The notes under the pieces were generated by a model. The model worked only from the letters and a program-made list of their open reading frames with translations, searched no databases and was not told where the DNA came from. From Micrococcus flavus (GTDB taxonomy: Bacteria; Actinomycetota; Actinomycetes; Actinomycetales; Micrococcaceae), in assembly GCF_014204815.1 (NCBI RefSeq), contig NZ_JACHMC010000001.1:434001-498000 (forward strand): DNA of 64,000 nucleotides. Direction: 5' to 3'. Below, piece after piece: positions 32,674 to 40,757 of this stretch (position 1 is its first letter; every line of letters starts with the position of its first letter). A program made the translations under genes and the position numbers.

Positions 32674-32692
32674 GCGGGGGGCGGGGCTCCTC
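32655..32692 (+). terminator. Terminator overlapping the MFS stop codon
   Basis: Arms 32655-32670 and 32676-32692 pair over 15 bp with one mismatch; the five-base loop contains the TGA stop (32671-32673). It may serve the converging 32721 gene as well. Confidence 0.75.
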
Positions 32693-32720
32693 GGCGGACG
32701 GCGCGGCCGTCAGCGGCGGG

Positions 32721-33212
32721 TCACTCGGCGTCGATCGTCTCCGGCAGCGTGCCGCCCAGGCCGCGCCAGTGGGCGAGCAGCTCGCGGCGCGGAGCGGCCT
32801 GGAGGGCCTCGCGGGCGTCCTTCTCGGCCTGCTCGATCCGCTTGTCCAGGGCGCGCGGGGCGCCCTCGCGGACCACGTCGCGGTGGTGGCGCTTGACCGG
32901 CTCGTCCTCGGTGTACCGCTCGACGGGCTCGAGCTGCGCCGCGGTGGCGTCCTGGTTCGAGCGCTGGGCCTTGAGCGTGGCGGGCTTGAGCACCTGGCTG
33001 ACCCAGCTGCCGTCCAGCAGGATCCCGCGCGGGGCGGCCAGGCCGTGGCGCAGGGCCAGGTCCAGGGCGTCGGCGGGGTCGATCTCGAGGCGGGCCGTGG
33101 TCAGGGGCACGTCGTCCACGGGTCGGCCGTCCACGCGCTGCCGGGCCACGGCCCGGGCGAGCGTGTAGTCGGACTGCCACACGGCGCCGCGCGGGTCGAT
33201 CAGATAGAGCAT
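32721..33212 (-). CDS. Conserved hypothetical protein
   Basis: A 163-residue soluble protein of unknown function. The N-terminus (MLYLIDPRGAVWQSDYTLARA) is beta-rich, the middle reads GLAAPRGILLDGSWVSQVLKP, and the C-terminal 60 residues are charged and helical (DKRIEQAEKDAREALQ), perhaps a short coiled coil. Codon use matches its neighbours, so it is probably real. It lies 48 bp downstream of yajQ on the same strand and may be co-transcribed with it. No domain was recognised. Confidence 0.65.
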   Translation of the reverse strand: MLYLIDPRGAVWQSDYTLARAVARQRVDGRPVDDVPLTTARLEIDPADALDLALRHGLAAPRGILLDGSWVSQVLKPATLKAQRSNQDATAAQLEPVERYTEDEPVKRHHRDVVREGAPRALDKRIEQAEKDAREALQAAPRRELLAHWRGLGGTLPETIDAE

Positions 33213-33260
33213 GCGGACTCCTCGGTCGGCTGCGCCCGCCGGGCGGACGCGGGGGGCGGA

Positions 33261-33749
33261 TCAGCGGAAGTTGATGAACTGCAGGTCGGCGTCCTCGAAC
33301 TTCTTGAGCATCGCGATGACCTCCTGCAGATCGTCGCGGGACTTCGAGGACACGCGCAGCTCGTCGCCCTGGATCTGGGCCTTGACGGACTTGGGGCCCT
33401 CGTCCCGGATCAGCTTGGTGATCTTCTTGGCGGTGGGCTGGTCGATGCCCTCCTTGATGGAGGCCTCCAGACGGGTCTCCTTGCCGGAGGCGTAGGGCTC
33501 GCCCGCGTCGAGGGACTTCAGGGAGATGCCGCGCTTGACCAGCTTGGACTCGAACACGTCCAGCACAGCCTTCACGCGCTCCTCGGAGGAGGCCTTCATG
33601 AGGATCTTCTCCCCGGAGAAGTCGATCTCGGCGCCGACGCCCTTGAAGTCGTAGCGCTGGGCGATCTCCTTCTGCGCCTGGTTCAGGGCGTTGGACACCT
33701 CCTGCTTGTCCACCTTGCTGACGACGTCGAACGTGGAATCGCTGGCCAT
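33261..33749 (-). CDS. yajQ: YajQ family nucleotide-binding protein (UPF0234/DUF520)
   Basis: A 162-residue protein with two ferredoxin-like domains, opening [20 protein letters not shown] and ending ADLQFINFR, both highly conserved in the family. QRYDFKG near residue 31 and the central [20 protein letters not shown] are typical. Xanthomonas and Pseudomonas members bind cyclic di-GMP, while others bind nucleotides or RNA; the role here is not known. ATG 33749 follows a near-perfect AGGAGGA ribosome site. Unlike the GC-heavy neighbours it is Lys-rich, as the family is generally. Confidence 0.93.
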   Translation of the reverse strand: MASDSTFDVVSKVDKQEVSNALNQAQKEIAQRYDFKGVGAEIDFSGEKILMKASSEERVKAVLDVFESKLVKRGISLKSLDAGEPYASGKETRLEASIKEGIDQPTAKKITKLIRDEGPKSVKAQIQGDELRVSSKSRDDLQEVIAMLKKFEDADLQFINFR

Positions 33750-33871
33750 GGGTCCTCCTGGGTCTCGGGGCTCGGAATGCTCCGGCCAGCCTATCCGGCA
33801 CGACGGGCCCGGGCGGAGGGCTCCGCGACGGTCACCGCCGCCGCGAGTGGCGGCCGGGCGCGGGAGTGCTG

Positions 33872-33877
33872 TACAGT
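33872..33877 (+). promoter_or_regulatory. -10 hexamer for tRNA-Tyr
   Basis: TACAGT, 60 nt before the mature tRNA start. The same hexamer precedes tRNA-Thr at 45228. Confidence 0.5.
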
Positions 33878-33936
33878 CGACTCTCGCCTGATCGGTTGAC
33901 CGTGTGATCCCACATGCATCGCCGACGCGGCGGCCC

Positions 33937-34018
33937 GGCAGATTACCCGAGCGGCCAAAGGGGGCTGACTGTAAATCAGCTGGCATTGCCTACGGGGGTT
34001 CGAATCCCTCATCTGCCA
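33937..34018 (+). tRNA. tRNA-Tyr (GTA)
   Basis: An 82-nt class II tRNA with a long variable arm. Acceptor strands GGCAGAT and ATCTGCC pair, the anticodon is GTA (in CTGACTGTAAATCAG), the T-loop is GTTCGAATC and the discriminator is A. CCA is not encoded. Confidence 0.96.
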
Positions 34019-34026
34019 CGGGAGCG

Positions 34027-34060
34027 AAGGCCCCGGGACCGGACACGGTCCCGGGGCCTT
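34027..34060 (+). terminator. Terminator after tRNA-Tyr
   Basis: Perfect 15-bp arms (34027-34041, 34046-34060) with a GACA loop, ending in TT, 8 nt after the tRNA. Confidence 0.85.
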
Positions 34061-34202
34061 CCGCATGCCCGGGGCGTCTGATCCCGGGGAGGGGCTGGGC
34101 GCGGAGGGTCGTCTCGGGTAAGTTCTCGGACAGTCACCGGCTGTGATCCGCGCCACACGGAGGGGGTCCGGCCGCCTGCCACCGGACGACCAGGAGATCA
34201 CC

Positions 34203-36005
34203 GTGAGCCCCACCCCCGACGCGTCCACCACCGACGTGTCCGCTGCCGAGTCCTACACCGCCGGTCCGCAGGACATCGACCTGCTGGACCAGACGCTCGC
34301 CCAGAACCTGGACGCCACCGCCGAGCGGTTCCCGGGCGCCGTGGCCCTCGACGAGCGCGTCACCGGCAGGCGGTGGACGTACGCCCAGCTCGCGGACGAG
34401 TCACGACGCGTGGCCAAGGCGCTGATCGCCGCCGGCTACGAGCGCGGCGACCGACTGGGCATGTGGAGCCCCAACGTGGCCGAGTGGGCCACCCTGCTCT
34501 ACGGCGCCGCGCGGGCCGGGGTCATCCTGGTCAACCTCAACCCCGCCTACCGGGCGCACGAGCTCACCTACGTGGTGGAGCAGTGCACCATGCGCGGCCT
34601 CGTCGTCGCCTGCCCGGATGCGCGCACGGACCCGCCGCAGATCGCCCGGCAGGTGGCCCGGGAGGGCGCCCCCGCGCTGCGGCAGCTGATCCTCCTGCCC
34701 GCGGACGCGGACGCGGACGCGGATGCCGTGCCGGTCGGCGGGCCGGCCCCGGTCGCGCCCGAGGGGGCGGCGGCGGGCGGGGACGCCGTCGTCGCCGGCC
34801 GCGCGGGCGAGCCGGTGGCCGAGATCGGCTGGGCGGCCTTCCTGGCCGCCGGCGCCGAGATCAGCGACGCCGAGCTGGCCGCGCGCGAGGCGGAGGGCGG
34901 TCCGGACGACCCGGTCAACCTGCAGTACACGTCCGGCACCACCGGCTTCCCCAAGGGGGTGACCCTGACCCACCGCAACGTGCTCAACAACGGCTTCCAC
35001 ATCGGCGAGCTGCTGCGCTACACGGACGAGGACGGGGTGGTGATCCCCGTGCCGTTCTTCCACTGCTTCGGCATGGTGATCGGCCTGATCGCCGCCGTCT
35101 CCCACGGCACGGCCTCGATCCTCCCCTCGCGCTCCTTCGACCCCGCCGCGGCCCTGCGGGCGGTCACGGAGACCGGCGCGACGAGCCTCTACGGCGTGCC
35201 CACCATGTTCATCGCCATGCTGGCCCGGCCGGAGGTGGCCGACCTCGACCTCTCCACGCTGCGCACCGGCGTGATGGCCGGCTCCACGTGCCCCGTGGAG
35301 GTGATGGAGCAGGTCATCGAACGCCTCCACATGGCCGAGGTGGCCATCTGCTACGGCATGACCGAGACCGCGCCGGTGTCCACCATGACCCGGGCGGACG
35401 ACTCGCTCGAACGGCGCACGCAGACCGTCGGACGGTCCATGCCGCACGTGGAGACGAAGATCGTCGACCCGGCCACGGGTGAGCCCGTGCGCCGCGGCGC
35501 CACCGGTGAGCTCTGCACCCGCGGCTACTCCGTGATGTCCGGGTACTGGGAGGAGCCCGAGCGCACCGCGGCCGTGATCGACGAGGACGGCTGGATGCAC
35601 TCCGGAGACCTCGCCTCGATGGACGAGGACGGCTACGTGCGCATCGAGGGGCGCATCAAGGACCTGATCATCCGCGGTGGGGAGAACATCTCCCCGCGCG
35701 AGGTGGAGGAGTTCCTCTACCGCCACCCCGACATCCAGGACGTCCAGGTGATCGGCGTCCCGGACGAGCGGTACGGCGAGGAGCTGATGGCCTGCATCAT
35801 CCTGAAGCCGGGCGCCGCCGCCCTCACGGCGGAGGACCTGAAGGAGTTCGCCGACGGGCGGATCGCCCACTACAAGGTCCCCCGCCACGTGAAGCTCCTC
35901 AGCGCGTTCCCCATGACCGTCTCCGGCAAGGTCCGCAAGGTGGGGCTGCGGGAGGAGGCCGCCGCCGAGCTCGCCGGGCGGTCCGGCGGGGGCGGCGCCG
36001 GCTGA
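34203..36005 (+). CDS. AMP-dependent acyl-CoA synthetase (FadD-like)
   Basis: A 600-residue ANL-superfamily ligase that activates a carboxylic acid, probably a medium- or long-chain fatty acid, as acyl-AMP and then acyl-CoA. The P-loop YTSGTTGFPKGVTLTHRN is near residue 242. YGMTETAPVS lies near 384, YWEEPERTAAVIDEDGWMHSGDLA near 450, and the hinge RIKDLIIRGGENISPREVEEF near 485-505. The catalytic lysine is in SGKVRKV near the C-terminus. Residues about 168-220 form an unusual Ala/Asp/Gly-rich insertion that includes a DADADADA tract. GTG 34203 follows AGGAGATC. No beta-oxidation genes are adjacent. Confidence 0.88.
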   Translation: MSPTPDASTTDVSAAESYTAGPQDIDLLDQTLAQNLDATAERFPGAVALDERVTGRRWTYAQLADESRRVAKALIAAGYERGDRLGMWSPNVAEWATLLYGAARAGVILVNLNPAYRAHELTYVVEQCTMRGLVVACPDARTDPPQIARQVAREGAPALRQLILLPADADADADAVPVGGPAPVAPEGAAAGGDAVVAGRAGEPVAEIGWAAFLAAGAEISDAELAAREAEGGPDDPVNLQYTSGTTGFPKGVTLTHRNVLNNGFHIGELLRYTDEDGVVIPVPFFHCFGMVIGLIAAVSHGTASILPSRSFDPAAALRAVTETGATSLYGVPTMFIAMLARPEVADLDLSTLRTGVMAGSTCPVEVMEQVIERLHMAEVAICYGMTETAPVSTMTRADDSLERRTQTVGRSMPHVETKIVDPATGEPVRRGATGELCTRGYSVMSGYWEEPERTAAVIDEDGWMHSGDLASMDEDGYVRIEGRIKDLIIRGGENISPREVEEFLYRHPDIQDVQVIGVPDERYGEELMACIILKPGAAALTAEDLKEFADGRIAHYKVPRHVKLLSAFPMTVSGKVRKVGLREEAAAELAGRSGGGGAG

Positions 36006-36032
36006 TCCTCCGGCGCGACCCGGCAGAGGGGC

Positions 36033-36491
36033 TCAGCACGCGGCCGGCAGCGGGTACACGTCCCACACCGTCCCCAGGCTGCCCGGCGCGGCCGCCCGCT
36101 GCAGGCGGTGCACGTGCCAGGCCCACGTGTTCGCGGACGAGCCCTCCGGTGCCGCCGGACAGGTGCCCCGGTGGTGCCACACCCCGTCCGCCCACACGAA
36201 GTCCAGGTGCGCGGCGATCCCCTCGTCCGTCTCGTCCGGCTCCTCGAGGACGAGCCCGGACATCTCCGCCACGGCGTACAGGCTCGTGGCGTCCGGGTCC
36301 AACACCAGGCCGCAGTCCTGCTCGAACGCGGTGATCCACGCGACCGCGTGGGCCATGCCCTCCTCGGCGGAGCCGGGCGGCGAGAGCACGAGCACGGAGC
36401 CGCGCTCGCCCGGGCGCAGCGTGGCGGGCGTCCCCGGCCCGTGGGGCTCGGCGGCGTCGGCGGTGGGGGCGGGGTGGTGCTGTGCGGTCAT
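36033..36491 (-). CDS. Hypothetical protein
   Basis: A 152-residue acidic soluble protein with no recognised domain. After a His/Pro/Thr-rich tail it reads ATLRPGERGSVLVLSPPGSAEEG and later VLEEPDETDEGIAAHLDFVWADG and HRGTCPAAPEG, with two C-terminal cysteines. ATG 36491 is chosen because GGAGGACAG lies just upstream. Codon use is typical for the genome, which supports a real gene. It is alone between converging fadD and the upstream glycosylase gene. Confidence 0.6.
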   Translation of the reverse strand: MTAQHHPAPTADAAEPHGPGTPATLRPGERGSVLVLSPPGSAEEGMAHAVAWITAFEQDCGLVLDPDATSLYAVAEMSGLVLEEPDETDEGIAAHLDFVWADGVWHHRGTCPAAPEGSSANTWAWHVHRLQRAAAPGSLGTVWDVYPLPAAC

Positions 36492-36514
36492 GGCTGTCCT
36501 CCGTAAGACTCGAC

Positions 36515-36646
36515 GCCGGACCCGTCGGGTCCGGCGGGCGGGGTGGCGGCCGCCCCGGTCGGGACGGCCGTGGTCCACGTTCCCGGAGTGGGCACCGGTC
36601 CGCAGGTGGCGGATCGTTGCCGGGGGACGGCCGGGACCCGGCCGTC
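36515..36646 (-). terminator. Two hairpins in the 36492-36703 intergenic region
   Basis: A 9-bp stem with GTC loop (36515-36535) and a 10-bp inverted repeat with one spacer base (36626-36646). They lie after the glycosylase stop and before the 36491 gene. No open frame of note is seen in the gap. Confidence 0.5.
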
Positions 36647-36703
36647 GCCTGTGCAGGAGCCGTCGGTCTTGCGACGCCGGCCTGGCAGCCCCGTGGCCCG
36701 GCG

Positions 36704-37702
36704 TCAGATCCGCCGGTGGTCGGCCGGGGTCAGCTTCGGTCCGAACGCCTGCTTCCGCTCACCCGAGAGCCCGATCAGCCGCACCACCCGCTGACGGTGC
36801 CCTGCCCAGGGCGCCAGCAGCCGCAGCATGCCGGCGTCGTCCGTGCGCCGACCCGTGAGCACCTGCCCCACGAACTGCGCCAGGTGGTAGTCGCCCACGG
36901 ACACGATGTCCGCGGCGCCGTGGCTGCGCTGCAGGGCCTCGGCCGCCGTCCACGGCCCGATCCCGGGCACCCGCAGCAGCATCCGGGCCAGCCGGGCGGC
37001 CGCGGCCGCGTCCCCCGGCGGCGTCGCCTCGCCGAGGCGGTCCAGGGTCGACGCGCGGCGGGCCACCTCCAGCACCGCCCTCGACTGGGCGGGCTGCACC
37101 CAGGCGCGCGCATGCCAGTCCCAGGACGGCACGCGCAGCACCGCGTCCGGGGTCGGCGGCAGGAGCATGCCCGCCGGGGCGGGGCCGGGCGGCGTGGCGT
37201 CGTCGATCCGGTGGGACAGGCGCACGAGGGTGCGCCAGCCGTGCCGCGCCTGGTCGTGGGTGACCTTCTGCTCGAGCACCACCGTCATGAGCTGGCGGGC
37301 CAGCTGGCCGCCGGCCGGCAGGCGCAGGCCCGGCCGGCGTCGCCGGGCCTCCCGCACGTGCCAGGGGAGGACGGGCCGGCCCGAGTCGGGGGCGAGCAGC
37401 GTGTCGAAGGCGGCCCAGCCGTCGTCGTGCAGGCCCAGCAGGAGGTCTGCTCGGGCCGCCGCGAGCGCCGCGCCCGGGCCCCACGCGCGCGCCAGGACCC
37501 GCCCGCCGGCCTGCGGGGAGACCAGCAGCGTGGCGGGCAGGGTCCGGCCACGCCCGTCCGGCTCCCGGCGGGTCAGCCACACGCCCTCCGGGGCCGCCCG
37601 TACCGTGGGGTCCGCCGCGCCGCGCTGCAGGGGGCGCAGGGTGAGCGCCACGTCCACGGGCCCGGGGGGCTCCAGCAGGCGCGCGGCGTCGGGGTCGGTC
37701 AT
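36704..37702 (-). CDS. DNA-3-methyladenine glycosylase, AlkA-like (HhH-GPD)
   Basis: A 332-residue base-excision repair glycosylase. The helix-hairpin-helix reads RVPGIGPWTA at 244-253, and the catalytic aspartate is D271 in SVGDYHLAQF. LARQLMTVVLEQKVTHDQARHGW near residue 137 matches the GPD helical domain. The first 120 residues fit an AlkA-type N-terminal domain. It would excise alkylated purines. The ATG at 37702 has TACGGT ending 7 nt upstream. It is divergent from cbs with about 110 bp between them. Confidence 0.82.
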   Translation of the reverse strand: MTDPDAARLLEPPGPVDVALTLRPLQRGAADPTVRAAPEGVWLTRREPDGRGRTLPATLLVSPQAGGRVLARAWGPGAALAAARADLLLGLHDDGWAAFDTLLAPDSGRPVLPWHVREARRRRPGLRLPAGGQLARQLMTVVLEQKVTHDQARHGWRTLVRLSHRIDDATPPGPAPAGMLLPPTPDAVLRVPSWDWHARAWVQPAQSRAVLEVARRASTLDRLGEATPPGDAAAAARLARMLLRVPGIGPWTAAEALQRSHGAADIVSVGDYHLAQFVGQVLTGRRTDDAGMLRLLAPWAGHRQRVVRLIGLSGERKQAFGPKLTPADHRRI

Positions 37703-37709
37703 GGGGCGC

Positions 37710-37715
37710 ACCGTA
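37710..37715 (-). promoter_or_regulatory. -10 hexamer of the AlkA-like gene
   Basis: TACGGT, 7 nt before the ATG at 37702. Confidence 0.55.
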
Positions 37716-37799
37716 CACGGCGCCCCGGACGCCGCACCGCGGGCCGGCGCCACATGGCCCCCGGTGTCCCGAGCCCGGCACGGCGTCCGCCCCCTCGCG

Positions 37800-37805
37800 T
37801 AGCGT
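37800..37805 (+). promoter_or_regulatory. -10 hexamer of cbs
   Basis: TAGCGT, 7 nt before the GTG at 37813. The earlier in-frame GTG at 37804 overlaps this hexamer and is therefore an unlikely start. Confidence 0.55.
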
Positions 37806-37812
37806 GGTCACC

Positions 37813-39435
37813 GTGACTGACACGACCTCCTCCGCCCCCGGCGACCTGCGCTGCGCCCAGACCGTCCTCGACCTGATCGGGCACACCCCGCTCGTGAAGC
37901 TCAACCGTGTGACCGAGGGGGTGCAGGCCACCGTGCTCGTCAAGGTGGAGTACCTGAACCCCGGCGGCTCCGTGAAGGACCGCATCGCACTGCGCATGGT
38001 CGAGGCCGCGGAGCGGGACGGGAAGCTGGCCCCCGGCGGCACCGTGGTGGAGCCCACCTCCGGCAACACCGGCGTGGGCCTGGCGCTCGTGGCCCAGCAG
38101 AAGGGCTACCGGGCCGTGTTCGTCACCCCGGACAAGGTGGGCCAGGAGAAGCGCGACGTCCTCACGGCGTACGGCGCGGAGATCGTGGTGACCCCCACCG
38201 CCGTGGATCCGGCCTCGGAGGAGTCCTACTACGGCGTGGCGAACCGCCTGGAGCAGGAGATCCCCGGCGCCTACCAGCCCAACCAGTTCTTCAACCCGGC
38301 CGCCCCGGACTCGCACTACGAGACCACGGGCCCGGAGATCTGGCAGGACACCGCCGGGCGCGTGACCCACGTGGTGATCGGCGCCGGCACCGGCGGCACC
38401 ATCACGGGAGTCGGCCGGTACCTGAAGGAGGTCTCGGCGGACCGTCCCTCCGGACCCGTGCGCGTGATCGGCGCGGACCCGGAGGGCTCCGTCTACTCCG
38501 GCGGCACCGGCCGCCCGTACTTCGTGGAGGGCGTCGGCGAGGACATCTGGGTGGGCAACTACGACCCGTCCGTGCCGGACGAGGTGATCGCCGTCTCCGA
38601 CGACGAGGCGTTCGCCATGACCCGCCGCCTCGCCGCGGAGGAGGGCCTGCTGGTGGGCGGCTCCTCCGGCCTGGCCGTGGTGGCCGGCCTGCGTGTCGCG
38701 AAGGACCTGGGCCCGGACGACGTGATGGTGATCGTGCTCCCGGACTCCGGCCGCGGCTACCTGGCCAAGATCTTCAACGACGAGTGGATGGACGAGCGCG
38801 GCTTCCACCACGCCGAGCAGCCCACCGTGCTGCCCGGCTGGGCGCGCGGCCGCACCCGCTCCGCCGTGCCCGCCGCCCAGGACGGCGGGGACGGCCGCGA
38901 GGGCGCCGTCGGCGGTGCCGGCACGCCCGTCGAGGCGCTCGAGCAGGCGCGGGAGGAGACGCAGCACACCGTGGCGGACGCTTCCGCCCCCAGGACGACG
39001 CCGGCCGGCTCCCGCTGGGACGCCTCCCTCGCGGACGTGCTCGCGGACAAGGAGGACCTGTTCCCCGGCTCCGTGCCCACCCTCGTCACCGCGTCCCCGC
39101 AGACGACGGTGGCGGACGCCGTCGCCACCCTGAACCGGTACGGCGTGGACGGCCTGCCGGTGATCGCCGAGCCGCGCCACGACCTGCGCGTGGGCGAGGT
39201 GCGCGGCACCGTGTCCGCCGCCGCGCTCGCCGCCGGGCTCGCGGCCGGGCGCATCACCGGCGAGACCCCGGTGGGCGAGGCCATGGAGCCGGCGCTGCCC
39301 GGCGTCGGCGCCCGCACCGGTCTGCGCGCCGCCGCCCGCCGCCTCCAGGACGAGCGCACCCTGCTGGTCATGGACGCCGGCGTGGTGCAGGGCGTCGTGA
39401 CGCTGCACGACGTCCTGGCCTACGTGACCGCCTGA
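37813..39435 (+). CDS. cbs: Cystathionine beta-synthase
   Basis: A 540-residue PLP enzyme joining serine (or O-acetylserine) and homocysteine to cystathionine in reverse transsulfuration. The PLP lysine is K55 in NPGGSVKDRIAL; TSGNTGVGLALVAQQKGY and GAGTGGTITGVGRYLKE are the other cofactor blocks. Two C-terminal CBS repeats occupy about 410-535. It is some 75 residues longer than typical actinobacterial enzymes of about 465 because of a variable Ala/Gly/Glu-rich linker (about 345-405) between the catalytic and CBS domains. It is followed by metB after 37 bp, forming a transsulfuration operon. Confidence 0.92.
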   Translation: MTDTTSSAPGDLRCAQTVLDLIGHTPLVKLNRVTEGVQATVLVKVEYLNPGGSVKDRIALRMVEAAERDGKLAPGGTVVEPTSGNTGVGLALVAQQKGYRAVFVTPDKVGQEKRDVLTAYGAEIVVTPTAVDPASEESYYGVANRLEQEIPGAYQPNQFFNPAAPDSHYETTGPEIWQDTAGRVTHVVIGAGTGGTITGVGRYLKEVSADRPSGPVRVIGADPEGSVYSGGTGRPYFVEGVGEDIWVGNYDPSVPDEVIAVSDDEAFAMTRRLAAEEGLLVGGSSGLAVVAGLRVAKDLGPDDVMVIVLPDSGRGYLAKIFNDEWMDERGFHHAEQPTVLPGWARGRTRSAVPAAQDGGDGREGAVGGAGTPVEALEQAREETQHTVADASAPRTTPAGSRWDASLADVLADKEDLFPGSVPTLVTASPQTTVADAVATLNRYGVDGLPVIAEPRHDLRVGEVRGTVSAAALAAGLAAGRITGETPVGEAMEPALPGVGARTGLRAAARRLQDERTLLVMDAGVVQGVVTLHDVLAYVTA

Positions 39436-39472
39436 CCCGCACCCCGCCCCCGAACCCCGAGGAGGTCCCCTC

Positions 39473-40729
39473 GTGACCGAGCAGAACGTGAACGAGCAGC
39501 CCCATCCCACCGCCCCCGCCGCCGCGGCGGGCGACGCCGCCTCCGGGCCCCAGCAGGGCTTCGCCACCCGCGCCGTCCACGCCGGGCAGCACCTGGACGA
39601 GGTGTACGGGGCTGTGGTGCCCCCGCTGCACATCTCCAGCACCTACGCGCCCACGGCCATCGGCGAGCTGCGCCGCGGCTACGACTACGGCCGCGGCACG
39701 AATCCCACCCGTGACGCGCTCCAGGAGCAGCTCGCGGCCCTCGAGGCCGGAGTGGACGAGGACGGCACGCCGAGGGCCACCGGCCTGACGTTCGCCTCCG
39801 GCCTGGCGGCCGAGACCGCGCTCATCATGGGCGCCGGCGCGCCCGGCATGACCATCGTGATGGGCAACGACGTCTACGGCGGCTCCTACCGGCTGATCTC
39901 GAAGGTCCTCGCCCCGTGGGGCGTGCGGCACGCCGTGGTGGACATGGCGGACGCGGACCGGGTGGCCGCCGCCGTCGAGCAGGCCGCGGGGGAGGGGCCC
40001 GTGATGGTGTGGCTGGAGACCCCCTCCAACCCCATGATGAAGGTCTCCGACATCGCCGCGGTGGCGGACGTGGCTCACGCCCACGGCGCCCTGCTGGTCG
40101 TGGACAACACCTTCGCCACCCCGTACCTGCAGAACCCGATCGCCCTCGGCGCGGACGTGGTGGTGCACTCCACCACCAAGTACATCGGCGGGCACTCGGA
40201 CGTGATCGGCGGTGCGCTCGTGATCCCGGACGCGGAGCTCGCCGAGAAGGTGAAGTTCCAGCAGTTCGCGGCCGGCGCCGTCAACGGCCCGTTCGACGCG
40301 TACCTCACCACGCGGGGGCTCAAGACCCTGGGCGTGCGCATGGACCGCCACCAGGCCAACGCCCAGGCGATCGCCGAGTGGCTCACCGGCCGGGCCGGCG
40401 TCGCGCAGGTGCTGTACCCGGGCCTGCCGGACCACCCCGGGCACGAGCTGGCGAAGACCCAGATGCGCGGCTTCGGCGGCATGGTGTCCGTCCGGTTCAC
40501 CGGCGGCGCCGCGGCGGCCAAGCGGGTCGCCGAGGCCACCCGCCTGTTCCAGCTCGCCGAGTCCCTCGGCGGCATCGAGTCCCTGATGAACTACCCCGCG
40601 GAGATGACCCATGCTTCCGTGGCCGGCACCGAGCTGGCCGTCCCGAACGACCTCGTGCGCCTGTCCGTGGGCATCGAGGACGCCACGGATCTGATCGCGG
40701 ACCTGGACCGGGCCATCGGCTCGCTCTGA
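39473..40729 (+). CDS. metB: Cystathionine gamma-synthase / gamma-lyase family
   Basis: A 418-residue PLP enzyme of the Cys/Met metabolism family. The PLP lysine is K236 in HSTTKYIGGHSDVIGG, with YDYGRGTNPTRDALQ near 70-84 and VVDNTFATPYLQNP near 209-222. Sequence resembles actinobacterial MetB, which can also show gamma-lyase activity. With cbs directly upstream, the lyase direction (cystathionine to cysteine) is plausible; specificity cannot be read from sequence. The N-terminal 25 residues are an Ala/Pro-rich extension. GTG 39473 follows GAGGAGGT. Confidence 0.88.
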   Translation: MTEQNVNEQPHPTAPAAAAGDAASGPQQGFATRAVHAGQHLDEVYGAVVPPLHISSTYAPTAIGELRRGYDYGRGTNPTRDALQEQLAALEAGVDEDGTPRATGLTFASGLAAETALIMGAGAPGMTIVMGNDVYGGSYRLISKVLAPWGVRHAVVDMADADRVAAAVEQAAGEGPVMVWLETPSNPMMKVSDIAAVADVAHAHGALLVVDNTFATPYLQNPIALGADVVVHSTTKYIGGHSDVIGGALVIPDAELAEKVKFQQFAAGAVNGPFDAYLTTRGLKTLGVRMDRHQANAQAIAEWLTGRAGVAQVLYPGLPDHPGHELAKTQMRGFGGMVSVRFTGGAAAAKRVAEATRLFQLAESLGGIESLMNYPAEMTHASVAGTELAVPNDLVRLSVGIEDATDLIADLDRAIGSL

Positions 40730-40745
40730 CCCCTCCTCGGTGGCG

Positions 40746-40751
40746 TACGGT
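40746..40751 (+). promoter_or_regulatory. -10 hexamer of the amidohydrolase
   Basis: TACGGT, 6 nt before the ATG at 40758. Confidence 0.55.
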
Positions 40752-40757
40752 GAAGTG

